From positions 52,290,758 through 52,354,757 of the forward strand of contig OX485805.1 in NCBI GenBank assembly GCA_950295325.1: DNA of 64,000 nucleotides, given 5' to 3'. Made by a program: the position numbers and the translations under genes. This stretch comes from Polytrichum commune (taxonomy: Eukaryota; Streptophyta; Polytrichopsida; Polytrichales; Polytrichaceae). Under the pieces are notes generated by a model. That model worked only from the letters and a program-made list of their open reading frames with translations, was not told where the DNA came from and did no database searches. Shown here one piece after another: positions 22,700-34,846 of the stretch (its first letter is position 1; the number at the start of each line of letters is the position of its first letter).

Positions 22700-25260
22700 G
22701 CCATCTCTCTCTAGACCAACTCAAAGATGGATACACCACTCACACAAAAAAGTCTTGCCAAACTCAAATTGCCCACCAACACCTAAGTACTACTTGTTTC
22801 TTCTTTTGTTTTGGGTGGATGGTGACCATTATGAAATGGTCACCCTTATCTTCAAAAAAAGTCATTCATGGGTGACCAACTCGAATTGGCCACAACATAC
22901 CAAAAACAAAAAGAGATTAAGACTAATTAGGTGTTCATTGCATCTTTTATGACAACGAACCCTTTTGTGTAAGTTGTGTAAAATCAAATGGCATAAATTT
23001 TTACACCGATGGCAACATCAAAGCCATCTCTCCTACCATCAAAGCCATCCTCTTCATAGCCAATAGAAGGATGCCGCATGCGCAAGATTCTTGCCACCGA
23101 TTCCATGAGTCTAATGGTGGCTTCATAGTAATGGAAGTTATTTTCAAACTTCAAGAGTGGACTCGAAGATTGGTTCCTCAAACTTAGGAGGAATTATGAT
23201 TTGACTATAGGCCACAATAATTTGGTAGGAAAGTGATGATGCCATGTTAGCGTCAATCTATATTTTTCATACTTTGGACTTGGACCATGTTGTAAAATTT
23301 TTGGCTCTAGAAATTTGTTCGTGACCAATAAGATCGTTCAATTTTCAATTTCTTTGGTCTTGGACCCTAGTCTAGACCCACCACAATTAATATATTGTTT
23401 CATGTTTGGAGGATAGTGACCATTATGAACTAGATAAACAACGAGAGGAGGGTTAATGACGAGTTGTAGGAGTGGCAAATTGTCCACCTACTTGAGTTGG
23501 TTATTGAAAATAACCGATCAATGCATAAACAAAATATGGGAAGCTTTGGATGATATCATGCTTACATGGATAACAAGTTGTAACAAGATAACCCTTTTGC
23601 TGTAGGATAAGTGATCTGCTATGAAATGGTTAGCTTTGTTATATATATAGTTGACTTTTCAAATCTTTTACAAAGTTTGAACTTCCTCTTTTCAGAGGCC
23701 AAATCCTTCAATTTCTTCCTCTTTGCAATACAAGGGTGGGTGGGTGGGAACATCCACAAGACTCTCTCTATGTTTCTTGCATCTTCCTATTTGATCGTAT
23801 AGTACCACATTGCATAATAGAGTCATTTGCCTAATGTCTCATAGTATGTGTTGTACTATGTATATACACCTTGCATACCTAGTTTGCCTTGCAAGAATAC
23901 ATACCTTATTTGGATGTTTTGCTATCATATGGTATTCATCTCCCAATGTTTGATTTTAACTATCCCATGCTTTGGAAGTTAATTGCCAACCTTGTTGCCT
24001 CTCTATCAAGTACGTCTAACTAGATCACCACATGTACGTTGTACTTGCTAAGGAGATGTACCTAGTAACCTCAACCAATATCTGTGCATAAAATGTCGTG
24101 ATCATAATACATCACTGCATTGAATGTGTGAAGGGCATGCCTCACTTGTGCCCATGCAACCAACCAACAAACTATTGAGGAATAGTTACGTACATGAGGT
24201 AAATAACAACAGGGTCCAATTATTATCCATGTCACACACACTTAGTTCAAATGCACCAAAATATTTCAACATACAAAACTCATTGTAAAACAACATATGG
24301 GTGTTCAAACTTGTTCTTTGGCCATGATTGGGTTACTCCAAGTAGAAAACTCCTCTTGGTGTTGAACCCTAGTTACGCTTACTTCAAGCACTTATCTATT
24401 ACCCTAATGTGTATACATAGAGCTCGCCGCACCTCTCACTTCATGGGTAGATCACTTAGTGCATTTAAAAAACGACGTGCGGCATAATATAGAGAGGATT
24501 AAAATCATTTGAAATAAAAATTATAAAGGAATTCCAAATAATGAAGGGGCTATTAAATGTAGACAATCCCATTATAAGTAAGTTAGTTGGACATAAAACG
24601 TGGGCCATTATTTTTTTATAAAATTAATATAGGGGCAAATGATAAGGATCCTAGAAGGTATGTTGCTGGCATGTCCTATGTGGTATTTGTGCTAGCATCT
24701 CCTATGTGTTTTCATCATAACAGTGTTTGCAATGGTATTACTTTGCTATGGTCTCCTATGTGTTTTCTTCATAACTCTGTTTCAATGGTATGACTGTTTG
24801 CACCCTTCTTTGTTTCCATGCTTTCCTTCAACATTCGTCAATTGCGTTAGGAAGTAGATTAGCTTTTATTACTTAAAAGAAAGTAATTATAGGGAGGCTT
24901 TAATTCAACCCTTGAGGGTAAATAGCCCCAAAACAAAAAACCCCCAGCCGCATGTGGTGCACAAAAATGCCTTAGAGTGATCTACCCGTGTCTCACTTGC
25001 GTGAATGGTAAAAAAGATGTTTTTTTTTAGGGTTAAGGGCTTATATTGTAGTACTTATGTATGGTAAGTTCTCGTAACCCTATTTTTACTTCATTCATCT
25101 ATATCTTTATTACATCCATTCCATGGTAAGTATGATTTCTTTCCGTGTGTGTAGATATAGTATTATTTGAGTTTATATCATCTATTTTACATAGATGACC
25201 TTTGCTAGGTCTATTAATGTAAGAGTTTAAACTTGAATTTTTATGTAACATGGCATTAAT
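22700..25260. other. Intergenic; small tandem duplication near 24.7 kb
   Basis: No gene was recognised. A roughly 54-bp unit, tctcctatgtgttttc and what follows, is duplicated in tandem at about 24695-24795. The rest is AT-rich with short ORFs. Confidence 0.4.
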
Positions 25261-25268
25261 CAAGAACT

Positions 25269-25269
<1 letters not shown>

Positions 25270-25318
<49 letters not shown>
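25270..25318. repeat. (GA)n microsatellite
   Basis: An uninterrupted run of about 23 GA dinucleotides. Confidence 0.98.
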
Positions 25319-25320
<2 letters not shown>

Positions 25321-25389
25321 ATTACATCTTGGTGGCCCTTTTTGTGACGACAAGCCCTCATGTGCAAGTGTGGAGATGAAAACCTAAGG

Positions 25390-25770
25390 TGTGTGGGTGT
25401 TATTTGGTTTGTTTTTCATGTTCTCCAACTTCTACCGATTAGATTTACACAACAATATTCATTTTGTGTGAGCAAATCTACGATGAAACATATGCAAAAG
25501 CTGGATTCAAAATCGGACCTCATTTTATTTAGTATGATTATCAGAAGTGTGTGTTTATTGATTTCATAACTGGATATAAAGGTCCTCCCAATTGTGTTCA
25601 ATGTTGAGTGTAGAGTAGTTATTAGTATTTGAAGATGTAGTCCAATCTCTTTTAAGCATATGTATTTATAATGTTTGCTCTTTGATCCTCACCGAACCAC
25701 TAGGGGTCCAATTAAAGAATTGAGCCACATAAGGCCCATCTACAATCCGACGTCTTTAATTTGACACTCA
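25390..25770. repeat. Dispersed repeat family A, copy 4
   Basis: Best match to copy 1 at 4826-5240. It shares ttctccaacttctaccga, gatgaaacat, ggattcaaaatcgga, tttgttgatttc-like and gtagtccaatctctt. Same strand as copy 1. Confidence 0.8.
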
Positions 25771-27400
25771 TGGACTGCCCAAAATGTCATATTATAGAGG
25801 TAATAAACGTACATATGGCAAGTCCCGCACCAGTGTAAGTGCAGGGCGAATATTAAATTTATCTAACATTCACATATGAAATGTGGATAAACAAAAATTC
25901 AATGTAAAATGATTTTAAAACATGGGAACTAAGGGAAGGTGAAGACATCATGGAAGTTCAATATTGCATGTCAAAGCTGGTTGGATATGCCCTCCACTTA
26001 TTATGAAATTGGCAGATCTTGAATATCATGCTCAATTGTTAGCTACATTTTGTTTATGAACAACCCTTTCGGGTTTACTCCTATATACATAATGAAACCG
26101 CGTGCCATGTCGAAGAAGCTCAACAAAATATTTATTACTAATTTGAAGTGGCGACATCAACGAACTATTGAGTCCTTCTTCAAGTCCATGTAAATTTCAT
26201 GAGAGAATTTGCCTATTTGTCAAATAAAATTGACAAATTATTTGTTGTCTATGTGTGACAAAAAAATATAATGTGTGTTTTTATGAAGTATCTCGTTATT
26301 ATGACAAAAATGTCCAATTTCTTATATTATTGTATATGTGACACCTTGGCAATACAACAATATTCTCGTTTCCCAAAAGTGTTGTATTTAAGAGGTTGGA
26401 CTTACAATTTTTTACACTTGTGGCAACATAGCAGTCATCATTCCCAATCGTCCCCTTTTATAGCCAATAGAAAGCTGCTACATCAAAATACTTCCCTCCC
26501 ATCCCATTGGTTACAAGAGCCCTAAAACCGAATGGGTAGGATTAATGAACAATAAGAAGAAATGAATCGACAAAGCTAAAGTTGTCATGTTGGCTTGTAT
26601 GTGCCTATATAAGGTGTTCAACTTTGAAAGAAGGCATAGTTTTTCGGAGTCCATTTAGTTAGGTTCCAATTTCTTTTCAAAACGTGCATTTAGCATCTTG
26701 AAGAGAAGATGAAGAATATTCTTGAATAAGATTGATATGTCATTACAAATTATTGAAAATATTGTTATAGTTTGCTTTTACTTCCACAACTTATATATCA
26801 TACATAGTGATGAATTCGACTAGAATTGGGTAAAAAATACAAAAGAATACATGAAAAGAATATGATTATAATCATTTGATAACATTAAGAATGTAGATAC
26901 ATTTAATGTCTTAGAAGTAGACATAGTTGAGATGATGAATGTAAAAAAATTAAGATGTTTAAGTAGAATTTAATGACCATGTAGAAAACGACACAACAAA
27001 CTTGCATTTTATAGAGGGTGAAAAAAATGATGCTGAAAGAAAAGTAGACTGTGAGAGAAAAATAAAAAAAGTATGTTAAAAGAAGTTATATGAATTCATT
27101 ATGTTTGGCAAAAAATATTATATGGAGCAGTTAAAAAAATAATAATTCCAATAGATACTAACATTGATATAAAATAAGATTAGAGTTTGTCAATGAACCG
27201 ACCATTTGATGATTTACCTTATGTAACAATTTATTGGTCTTGACAAAGTGATCCAACATTGCAGTTTCATTGTCTATCATTTCGAAGTAAATTAAAGTTT
27301 GGTCATGAAATTTGTTTTTCTTTGCATCTGATGATGGTTCAGATTGAAATATGTTTTTTGTTGTACATCTTAAGATACATATTGACTTACATCCTCACAA
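25771..27400. other. Intergenic, very AT-rich, no gene recognised
   Basis: The stretch 26.7-27.2 kb is especially A-rich. The segment 26390-26700 shares scattered phrases with 22980-23200 (acaccgatggcaacat-like, catagccaatagaa), hinting at another diverged dispersed repeat whose ends I could not define. Confidence 0.35.
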
Positions 27401-27405
27401 TTCTT

Positions 27406-28235
27406 TTATGCACTATTATTCGTATTGTTCATTGTAGTTGCATTCACATTCTTCATCACAAAGTTAAGTTGGTGCCACCAATGATTCAAAAAATCATATA
27501 ATTTATAGTCATGCCTATCATATTCTGAAACCGAATTGTAAAGTTTGTCTTCTTTGGACGACTTGAAAATAGTCTTAAACTTCTTCTGACAAGTTTCAGC
27601 AATACGAAAAACCTTTAGGAATTGCAACCAACATTCGTACTTGAAGCCGAATTCATGTATTAACTTATGCTTAAAATTAAGCATGATATTAGAACACTAT
27701 GCAATATCATGTGATGTAGCATATTAAAACGCTTGAAAATAAGTTATAAATCTTTGAAATTGACCTTGAAATGTTTAGATTAACATGTGTTTAGGTAGTA
27801 TAAGATGAATATAAAAGCAATGCGTGGATCCAACATCAAAGAAATGAAATAAAGATTGGTGAAGTGTAGGAATAAGACTTTGAACGGATGAGGTCCATGG
27901 TTTGATACTTAATGACATTGTTTTACCAAATTGAAGCTCTTTCGATTTGAAAATGAAATGGGAGGGGGGGGGGGGGGGGGGAGAAAAGGGGGCTATACAT
28001 CGGGGCAACCCCACATTTCTTGGTTGTAAGCGTAGGGAAAGACAACTACTAAATAAAAAAGAATTGATTTTTTTCTTCGAATGAATGATATACCTTGTTT
28101 TTTTGCATTCTTCTCAAACTCTGGATGCATCTCCCTTGAAGTGCGTTAAAATGCTTAACTTTGATGTCCAACCAATTCTTCTTCTTAACACCCTTCTACC
28201 TTCACCTTTGTAGCTACTTTTTTTTGCCGGGGGCT
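27406..28235 (-). pseudogene. Orphan Harbinger-type Myb/SANT-like ORF remnant
   Basis: The minus strand near 28.1-28.2 kb reads KNWLDIKVKHFNALQGDASRV, which mirrors the NWKDHDVETMISL pattern of the accessory ORF in the element at 13.58 kb. Further downstream, 27406-27684 reads CQKKFKTIFKSSKEDKLYN, then YDRHDYKLYDFLNHWWHQ and MKNVNAT. This is a typical order for the trihelix-like accessory protein of PIF/Harbinger elements. Stops and a G homopolymer break it, and neither a transposase nor termini were found beside it. Confidence 0.4.
27961..27981. repeat. Poly-G homopolymer
   Basis: A run of more than 15 G on the plus strand; its exact length is a likely place for sequencing error. Confidence 0.9.
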
Positions 28236-29100
28236 TTCTGCTTTCCTATTGCATCTCTTTTATTCTTTATGGGTTTGGCTGAAGGTTCTACAATTTGCAC
28301 ATCATTTCGTTCATCTACTTCTTTTTGTCCAAAATGTATGTTATCTTCACATAGTTTAAACTCTCGAATCAAATTTTTATTAGTTGAAGAATGATCCTAA
28401 TTGTAGAAACCAAAGGCACTAGTTGGAAATTGACTTGGAGGTTGAGAAAAAATCTCACTACCTACGTAGTCCTTATATCGGCTACAAGTAAACATCAGCT
28501 ATGAATAACCAACCATCTTGCAAAAAAAATTCGATACACAATTTTCTCACATGCAAACCTCCAAACATCCTCTAAAACGAAGCAAGAAAGAGCGTCGAAG
28601 TGAAAGAGGAAGAACCAACCGCCTCAATAGGTTTTGAACATGGCAAACCTTTAATCTAACGATTCAGATTGCTGTAAGGATTTTTTTTTTTTAATTCAAG
28701 CTGGAGTTCACCGGAGGCCAAGTTTCTTGTCCAAGGCTTTGAGGTTGCCCACAAAACTTGACCTTTGAAAAACTCCCCTTTAAAAAAGTATCGCCACGTT
28801 GGCAGCCAAATTATTTTTGCATCCATTAGTGTAAACCACCTCCGGACAAGAGTGTCCCTCTCGCCCAATCATACATCAGAGTTTGCCCAGAATTCATGAG
28901 CGGTGGGGTGGACTTCTCCAACGTATTGTGAAGCGGCCCTAAGTAGCTTGAGCAGGAGCGATGTTTGGATTCGTGGCTTTCGTCGGGGTGGAGTTTGGCC
29001 TGGAATGGATGCCTCACGCGGGCTGAGATTCAGGCAGACGTTGCTTTCTCTCATGTCTCTCTGTGCATTATTGCGGAGAGTGTAAGCCGGCGTGGCGGGG
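28236..29100 (+). other. Upstream region and probable 5' UTR of the DCD gene
   Basis: About 28900-29100 is GC-richer than the flanks and directly precedes the DCD start codon, as expected for a 5' UTR. No other gene was recognised. A TATA box could not be assigned. Confidence 0.4.
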
Positions 29101-32100
29101 ATGGGGAGCTACAATTATGAGGCTCTCCATAGGCACACTCCAGGGGTGCAGAGAGCCTGGATGCGTAACGATCGCCCTGGAGCAGCAGTTGAGTCCTCTG
29201 TAGGGTTCGATCACATCACTACCTTCGGATCCGAACCCTATGTGAGCTTGTATGGTGGTGGCCATGGAGGTGTGGATGTAAATGGTCTTTCAAACTCCGC
29301 CAATTTTGCAGTAGATAGAGCGGGCCTCACGAAGTACGCCAGTAGTGTTGAGGTGGATAGGAACGCCCATGTCCATGCCCGCACAAACTCCAATTTTATC
29401 AGTACAGGACACTATGTTCCTACGAGTGATAGGTTCATGAATGGTTTGGATGCCGTGGTGATGGAGAGTGAAAGATGTGGTGGAAATGGCTATGGCAATG
29501 TCTATGGTAATGGTAATGGAGTTCAGATTATGGAGCCCATGAGAGACTTCAGTCCTCCCCAACCTACTGTGAGAAGGATGGGCAGTGGTCGAGGGCCGTC
29601 CAATTTGGGGGTCGACGAGACCCCCTTGGCAGGGATGATTTTTGGTTGCACCACTGAGACTTATCAAGAATGTATGAGGCTGCAGTTGTTTGGGTTGCCA
29701 CCTTCAAGCAGGAAAGAGGTAATCTTCCAGAATTGGGTCAAGTTCCCCGCTTATATGTATGTCATCGACGAGAAGCTACTGTCTTGGGTTTCTTTTTGCT
29801 TCGTTTTTAAGCGGCTGTTTTCTTGTGAACAACCGAGCAGATGGAATTCAGATGGTTGAATAGGTACCATCCTTTTGAAGTTCTCACCATTCTTATCAAT
29901 AATGCAGGAGGCAGAAAGCTTTCCTTACTGTAGTACAAACTTCTGTGCTGCCTTTAAAAGCTATTGTCTTCCGGAGGTGGATCTGATTTCCATGTTTTTC
30001 CTTAGGATTCTGTTAATTTATCAGAGTGGAGGATTGGGATTTTGTCATTCAGGGTGAATGAAGAAGAGGGAGACATGGCATATTATTTGTTTTGCTACAC
30101 AAAGCCATTGCAAGCCACTATGTGGGTATGCTTGAGTCTGTGCTGGGAGTGTATTGATCAGTTGCGGTGATTGTCCACCAGGTGAAGCGAGTGGTGCCAG
30201 GAACAAAACTGTTCCTTTACAATTACCGTGAGAAGGAGTTGTCAGGGATCTTCGAAGCTACGTCACATGGGGACCTGAACATTGTGCCAGATGCATTCCT
30301 TCGATGGGGCTCATTCCCAGCTCAGGTCTATTGAGTTCCCCTGTTTTTGTTTTGGTATAATTGTTTCTCCAGAAGTTGCCTTCAGTTGTTAAAATATTAA
30401 ATGGAGGAATGTGACACAAATTTAAATGTGGAGGCGTCCTGTGAGGTAGTTTTGCACTTCTGCAGTATGGTCTTTGTCAGCGTGTCTTCAGGCTCGTGTT
30501 CATTTATTGTTCATAACATGTTGGAGCCCCAGGTTCTACCGAGGTTTACACGAACATAACTTGGGGGGGGGGGGGTGGCATGATGATCAGCTTTGGAAAT
30601 GTCCTCGTATGTAGTGTGGAAACTCAAATTGTGAGAGATTCCCATCTAAGATCAGCAATACAAATCTTCTGCTTTTTAAAGGATAACAAGGTAAGAGTGA
30701 GAAGTAGTTCTAGGTCCTTGTGACATGAAGGAAATCTCGGCAGGTGGAGTTACTAATTACGGTGGGAGTGGGTTTTTGATTGTCTTGCAGGTAAGAATCC
30801 GGTGTGTGGACGAGTGTCCTAATCTGGGGATCAACGCTTTTAAGCCAGCCATGATTGACAACTTCGAACGGACAGGGACGAAATTCAAGTATCCCTTAAG
30901 TGACGATCAGGTAGGTCTTGTAGTCGGTCACTCATCCTTAGAAGTTGTTTCTGAGAATCTGTTCTTCGATGAGTCACTTGAATGGGTATGGTGGCTTTCA
31001 ACCCAAGTTCACCCAGTGCCGATGCTCAGTTTATTCCTCGTCTGATAGTTCTGTCAACGATAGTGGATTAGTCATCCAGCTGTTCTTCTTACCATAGAAG
31101 AAACCCATGCAAGGTTTGTGGGTACACACCTGCCTAATGAACTGGACATATTTTGAGTAACCGGATATCTTTTGAGTTATTATATCCATTTAGTTTTCCC
31201 CATTTCTCAGTGTCAGAATGAGTTCTGTTTCTATTTCCAAGGAGGACTCTGTCTCCTCTCTATTGTACCATCCCATGACATTGGATAATCTGGTCCAATT
31301 TGTGGACCAGTATTATGTACTATCATGGTTTGAGAGTTTCCAAAGAAGGTTGTTTATCATGTTTTATCCTGCCATACATGTTGTGCTAATGTTTCACCAT
31401 TTCAGGAATTCTCTGACAGTGTTCTTCTTTCAGGTGCATAAACTGATTGATCTATTTAGAAAAGAGGCCGACTATTGGCAGCGTCGGAGGGGGCTTGAAC
31501 CACCTCCACCTCACTTTCAACAGGTGCAGTCACGGCCACGATTACAACGAACCTTTCAAAATCATAATCACGAGGTTTGTGAGTCAACAATGTTGGTTGC
31601 TTTGTGAACGATTCAGTAACTACAACTCCTTTTACTGTATGTTAACATATGGTAGTAAAGAGCCATTTTGGGGTAGTTGCTTATATATCTCTGAGAGTAG
31701 AGATATCCATGTTCGTAAATTATCTTATGCACGCATGTGTGTGCAGAGGCAAGGTAAGGGCTATGAGGCTCTAACCAAGCAACCGCATTTGTCTAACAAT
31801 GGACACTTCCAAATGGCAGGAGCAACTGCTCCAGCGAATGCATCATGTTCGCGAGGACCACGTTCACCACCTCCTATCGAAGAGGATCCGCATGTTTTGA
31901 GGCCACTTCGCTATGGCCCCTTGAAAGCCGTTCGTCCAACACAGAAAGCTTTTGATATTTTGCAAAGCGACAATGATACCCTTTTGGGCAAGAATGAGGC
32001 TAAAAGCAGCATACGTGGACAGATGGAAAGGGAAGGGAAAGGGGACCATTCTGTAATTCCCAGCAGGGAGAAGATTCCTATGCCGTCTGCAGATAAAGAG

Positions 32101-32583
32101 CACGAGAGAAGCTTATCACCAATAAAAGACCAGTCAATACAGGGTTGTGTAGACTCTACCATGCCAGTCTCAAATAATGTTTCTACTGTCATGGAGAGCA
32201 CCATCACAATCAGCTTAGGTTCTCATCATCTACATACGGAGAACCCTACCAGATCCGAAGAATTGGCACCATTGTTGCCTGAGGAGGAGAATGAATGCTC
32301 AAAACCTGGAGAGCCAGTTTGTGTAACACCCACACCCACTGGCGAATGTGAAACAGCCAATGAAGCAGGCAATGAAGTCAACCCCAGTGTGGGTAAGAAG
32401 CATTTGAAAGAAGATGGCTCTGTGAAGCCCAAGTCCCGGAAAAAAATGAAAGCTTCAAAAACTCGCTCTAATGTGATGGGCAACTCCCTCTTCACGAGTC
32501 CTGCCAAAGAGGATGATGTCAGTTCTTTGGAGACGATCAAAGTTTCGCTTGCTGATGGAAATGGGCTGATCAAAGGATATTGA
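29101..32583 (+). CDS. DCD (development and cell death) domain protein, five exons
   Basis: Exons: 29101-29718, 30182-30325, 30791-30910, 31434-31523 and 31747-32583, all GT/AG and all phase 0, giving about 602 residues. The N-terminal 175 residues are low-complexity, rich in Gly, Asn and Ser. The DCD domain spans about residues 177-305: AGMIFGCTTETYQECMRLQL, FGLPPSS, VVPGTKLFLYNYREKELSGI, FEATSHGDLNI, FPAQVRIRC, KFKYPLSDDQVHKLIDLF. DCD is a plant-specific domain found in proteins linked to stress, hormone response and programmed cell death; its molecular role is unclear. The C-terminal 278 residues are disordered-looking and acidic, with a basic KPKSRKKMKAS stretch near residue 552 that could be a nuclear signal. 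The start is the first in-frame ATG after GC-rich leader sequence. No Kelch or other second domain was seen. Confidence 0.9.
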
Positions 32584-33390
32584 CAAATTCTGTCAGGGAA
32601 TGGGGTGCATATGAATTTTCTGTCCAACCCCAGGCGCTCCTTGAGACATCAATTTGACTCACGTGTGTTTGCTTTTAAGTAGTGCAGAAATTAACTTATC
32701 AAACACACTTTTTAGCCTTCATTGGTACTTAGATATCCATCCTCATATTGGTTTAGTTGTACATAGATTCTCCAAAGCTCTGCAACATGAGCTCTGCCAC
32801 AGTCCCACAGGGTTGCTCAATAGAGGTGTTGAAGGTTCTGACTGGCTTTTTATCCCCCAGGAACCATAATACCTGTGCTCATTGTCCTGCATCTTTTATA
32901 ATACTCATAAGGTGCAAGCACTTTTGCAATCCACAGAAACCACCGTTTTGGATCTGACTGTTCCTCGCTGATTTCTTTCTTACTCTCATGGAACTCAATT
33001 CCTAATGCATTGCGAAAGTTTGGTGTACATATTTGGTTGCTGTCTTATCATATTGTTTAAAGACTGGAACTGATGGAATCACAAACCTATCTCAGCAGAC
33101 ACTCAGCGGCCATTGATAACTCGCCATTGATAACTCCATGGCTACTATGTATTTTTTGTTGATTCCAGCAAACATAGACATTTGAGAATAATATAAAAAT
33201 TACATGAGCATATTAGCAAATCCAACTGAGGAACATTACAGTTGATCTTACTATTTTTTTAATCAAGGTAAATATCTTCTGAATTCTTGAAATGAAAGTC
33301 ATAGATGACCCACAATCAATTTCCTCTGCATATGAACATTTCAGACTTGGTTATGTATCTATTAGTTAAAATCCATTATATGTCAAGGGT
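32584..33390 (+). other. Probable 3' UTR and downstream spacer of the DCD gene
   Basis: Sequence after the DCD stop has no domain-bearing ORF. The first few hundred bases are presumably 3' UTR; no polyadenylation site could be chosen with confidence. Confidence 0.35.
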
Positions 33391-33820
33391 TCATGTATGA
33401 GGGCCTTTACATAAAGCCAAAGGATAGAGGCACATGAACCCAATAATGGCAACAAGACCAAATAACTTCATTACTAGAAATATTACATAAACTGGTGAAG
33501 CCCAATAACTAATTTCCCCAGATATATCTAACATAAGACTTATGTTCTGTATCCCCAGAGCAATGCCAGTTTGGAAGTTTGCAATCATATCAACTTCAAC
33601 CTCCCCAAGCATGTGGAAAAGGTTGCCCATACTGCCATGCATTTATTGAAAGAGCCTCCATCCAGTGGTATTTTCCCTTACCAACTTGGGCCACTATATC
33701 CATATTCTTGAGACCAGCTGCCGCAACCTGGTGAAATTGAACCTGTGCAAGCACTAAGTGACAATACTCATGTGTTGTACTGAAAGAATAGAAGATTTTG
33801 CAAGCTGTTCTATCGTAGCT
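33391..33820 (-). pseudogene. Possible remnant of an unrecognised protein-coding sequence
   Basis: The minus strand reads CKIFYSFSTTHEYCHLV, VQFHQVAAAGLKNMDIV and GKYHWMEALSINAWQYG. A frame shift later come VEVDMIANFQTGIALGI and a hydrophobic span, YVIFLVMKLFGLVAIIGFM, that could be a membrane segment. Composition is more protein-like than in neighbouring spacers, but I do not recognise the family. It could be a broken gene or an exon pair of an unrecognised gene. Confidence 0.25.
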
Positions 33821-34009
33821 ACCACAGGTCCACAGTCCCTGGAAAGATTGTGAAGGACAGGCATGCTATTGCAAGGAACACTATTACAGGAACACTCATG
33901 GCTACTGTCTGAGGATACTGTGGTAAATTAATCTTAAATGGCTGCTTTTTCTGACTCACCTACTTCCTTTAGGATATGAAACACACAAGTAGTGCAAGAT
34001 GTTCACCAA

Positions 34010-34330
34010 AAAATCAATATCATAGTCACTTCTGTCATAATTTTCAGAGCTCATATGAATATCTTATTCATTATTAGAGTAAAGATTCTTGTGCTCATGA
34101 AATGGTCATTTAGGTCCTCCCCTTAATTATGTTGATTGTTGAGCTTAGAATGGTTGTCACAATTTGAGCACATAGTCCAATCACTTTGAAAAACGTCCTT
34201 TTGGTGTCTGTTCTTGGAGGCACACCTACCCAGATACCACTCAAATATAGGTGTCCTGACTCCTAATGAGAAAAGTGACCGAGTAAAGGGCTATCTACCT
34301 TATGTGGCACGTTGGAAACAAACTGGTGTA
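34010..34330. repeat. Dispersed repeat family A, copy 5 (diverged)
   Basis: It reads cataattttcagagctcata, gattcttgtgctcatgaaat, ttaggtcctcccc, gagcttagaatggttgt, gtccaatcactttg and ggctatctacctta, co-linear with copies 2 and 3. Confidence 0.6.
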
Positions 34331-34846
34331 CTGTTTAGTTCAACACAAATAGATGGATTTTGGAAGAAGAAAAAATAATCCACATGTCAGATTCATATTG
34401 GCCAAGACCTTGTTGAATCCCGCATGGGAACTAATTTTCCGTATTCATAGTGTTGAACCAGACATCACTCTGAAGTAGTAAGACGATAATCTATTGTCAT
34501 AGGAAGAGTTCACTGCAGCCACGTCTTTTTGCAAAAGGATGGATGGAAGTGCTCATTCCCACACAATTGAAACTTCTTGCACCTACCAAATCAATGGGCC
34601 ACAGATTACACACACCCTACTTGTAAACAGATTGAACTCTTGGTTTTTCTGACGCAAAAGTAGTGAATAGAATGTGGGTTCGCCCATTCTTGTACAAGTC
34701 TTCTAGATTCAGTTGAAGTGCACAACATTTCCATGGTCTTGATACAATAACTACTCTCATGAATAACTACATCCATGATACTCCAGAAGTGGGATATCAA
34801 CTTTTTAGACAACATAATCCCATATCATGGGAAACAGTGTATTATT

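Noticed and set aside
28925-28942. gtgaagcggccctaa as the end of a Harbinger MITE
   Set aside because: The motif fits a GGGCCGCTTCAC end with TAA, but no partner terminus was found within about 1 kb to the left, and the site lies in the probable DCD 5' UTR.
29290-29667. Minus-strand ORF of 125 codons across the DCD first exon
   Set aside because: Shadow frame of a coding exon with clear DCD homology on the plus strand.
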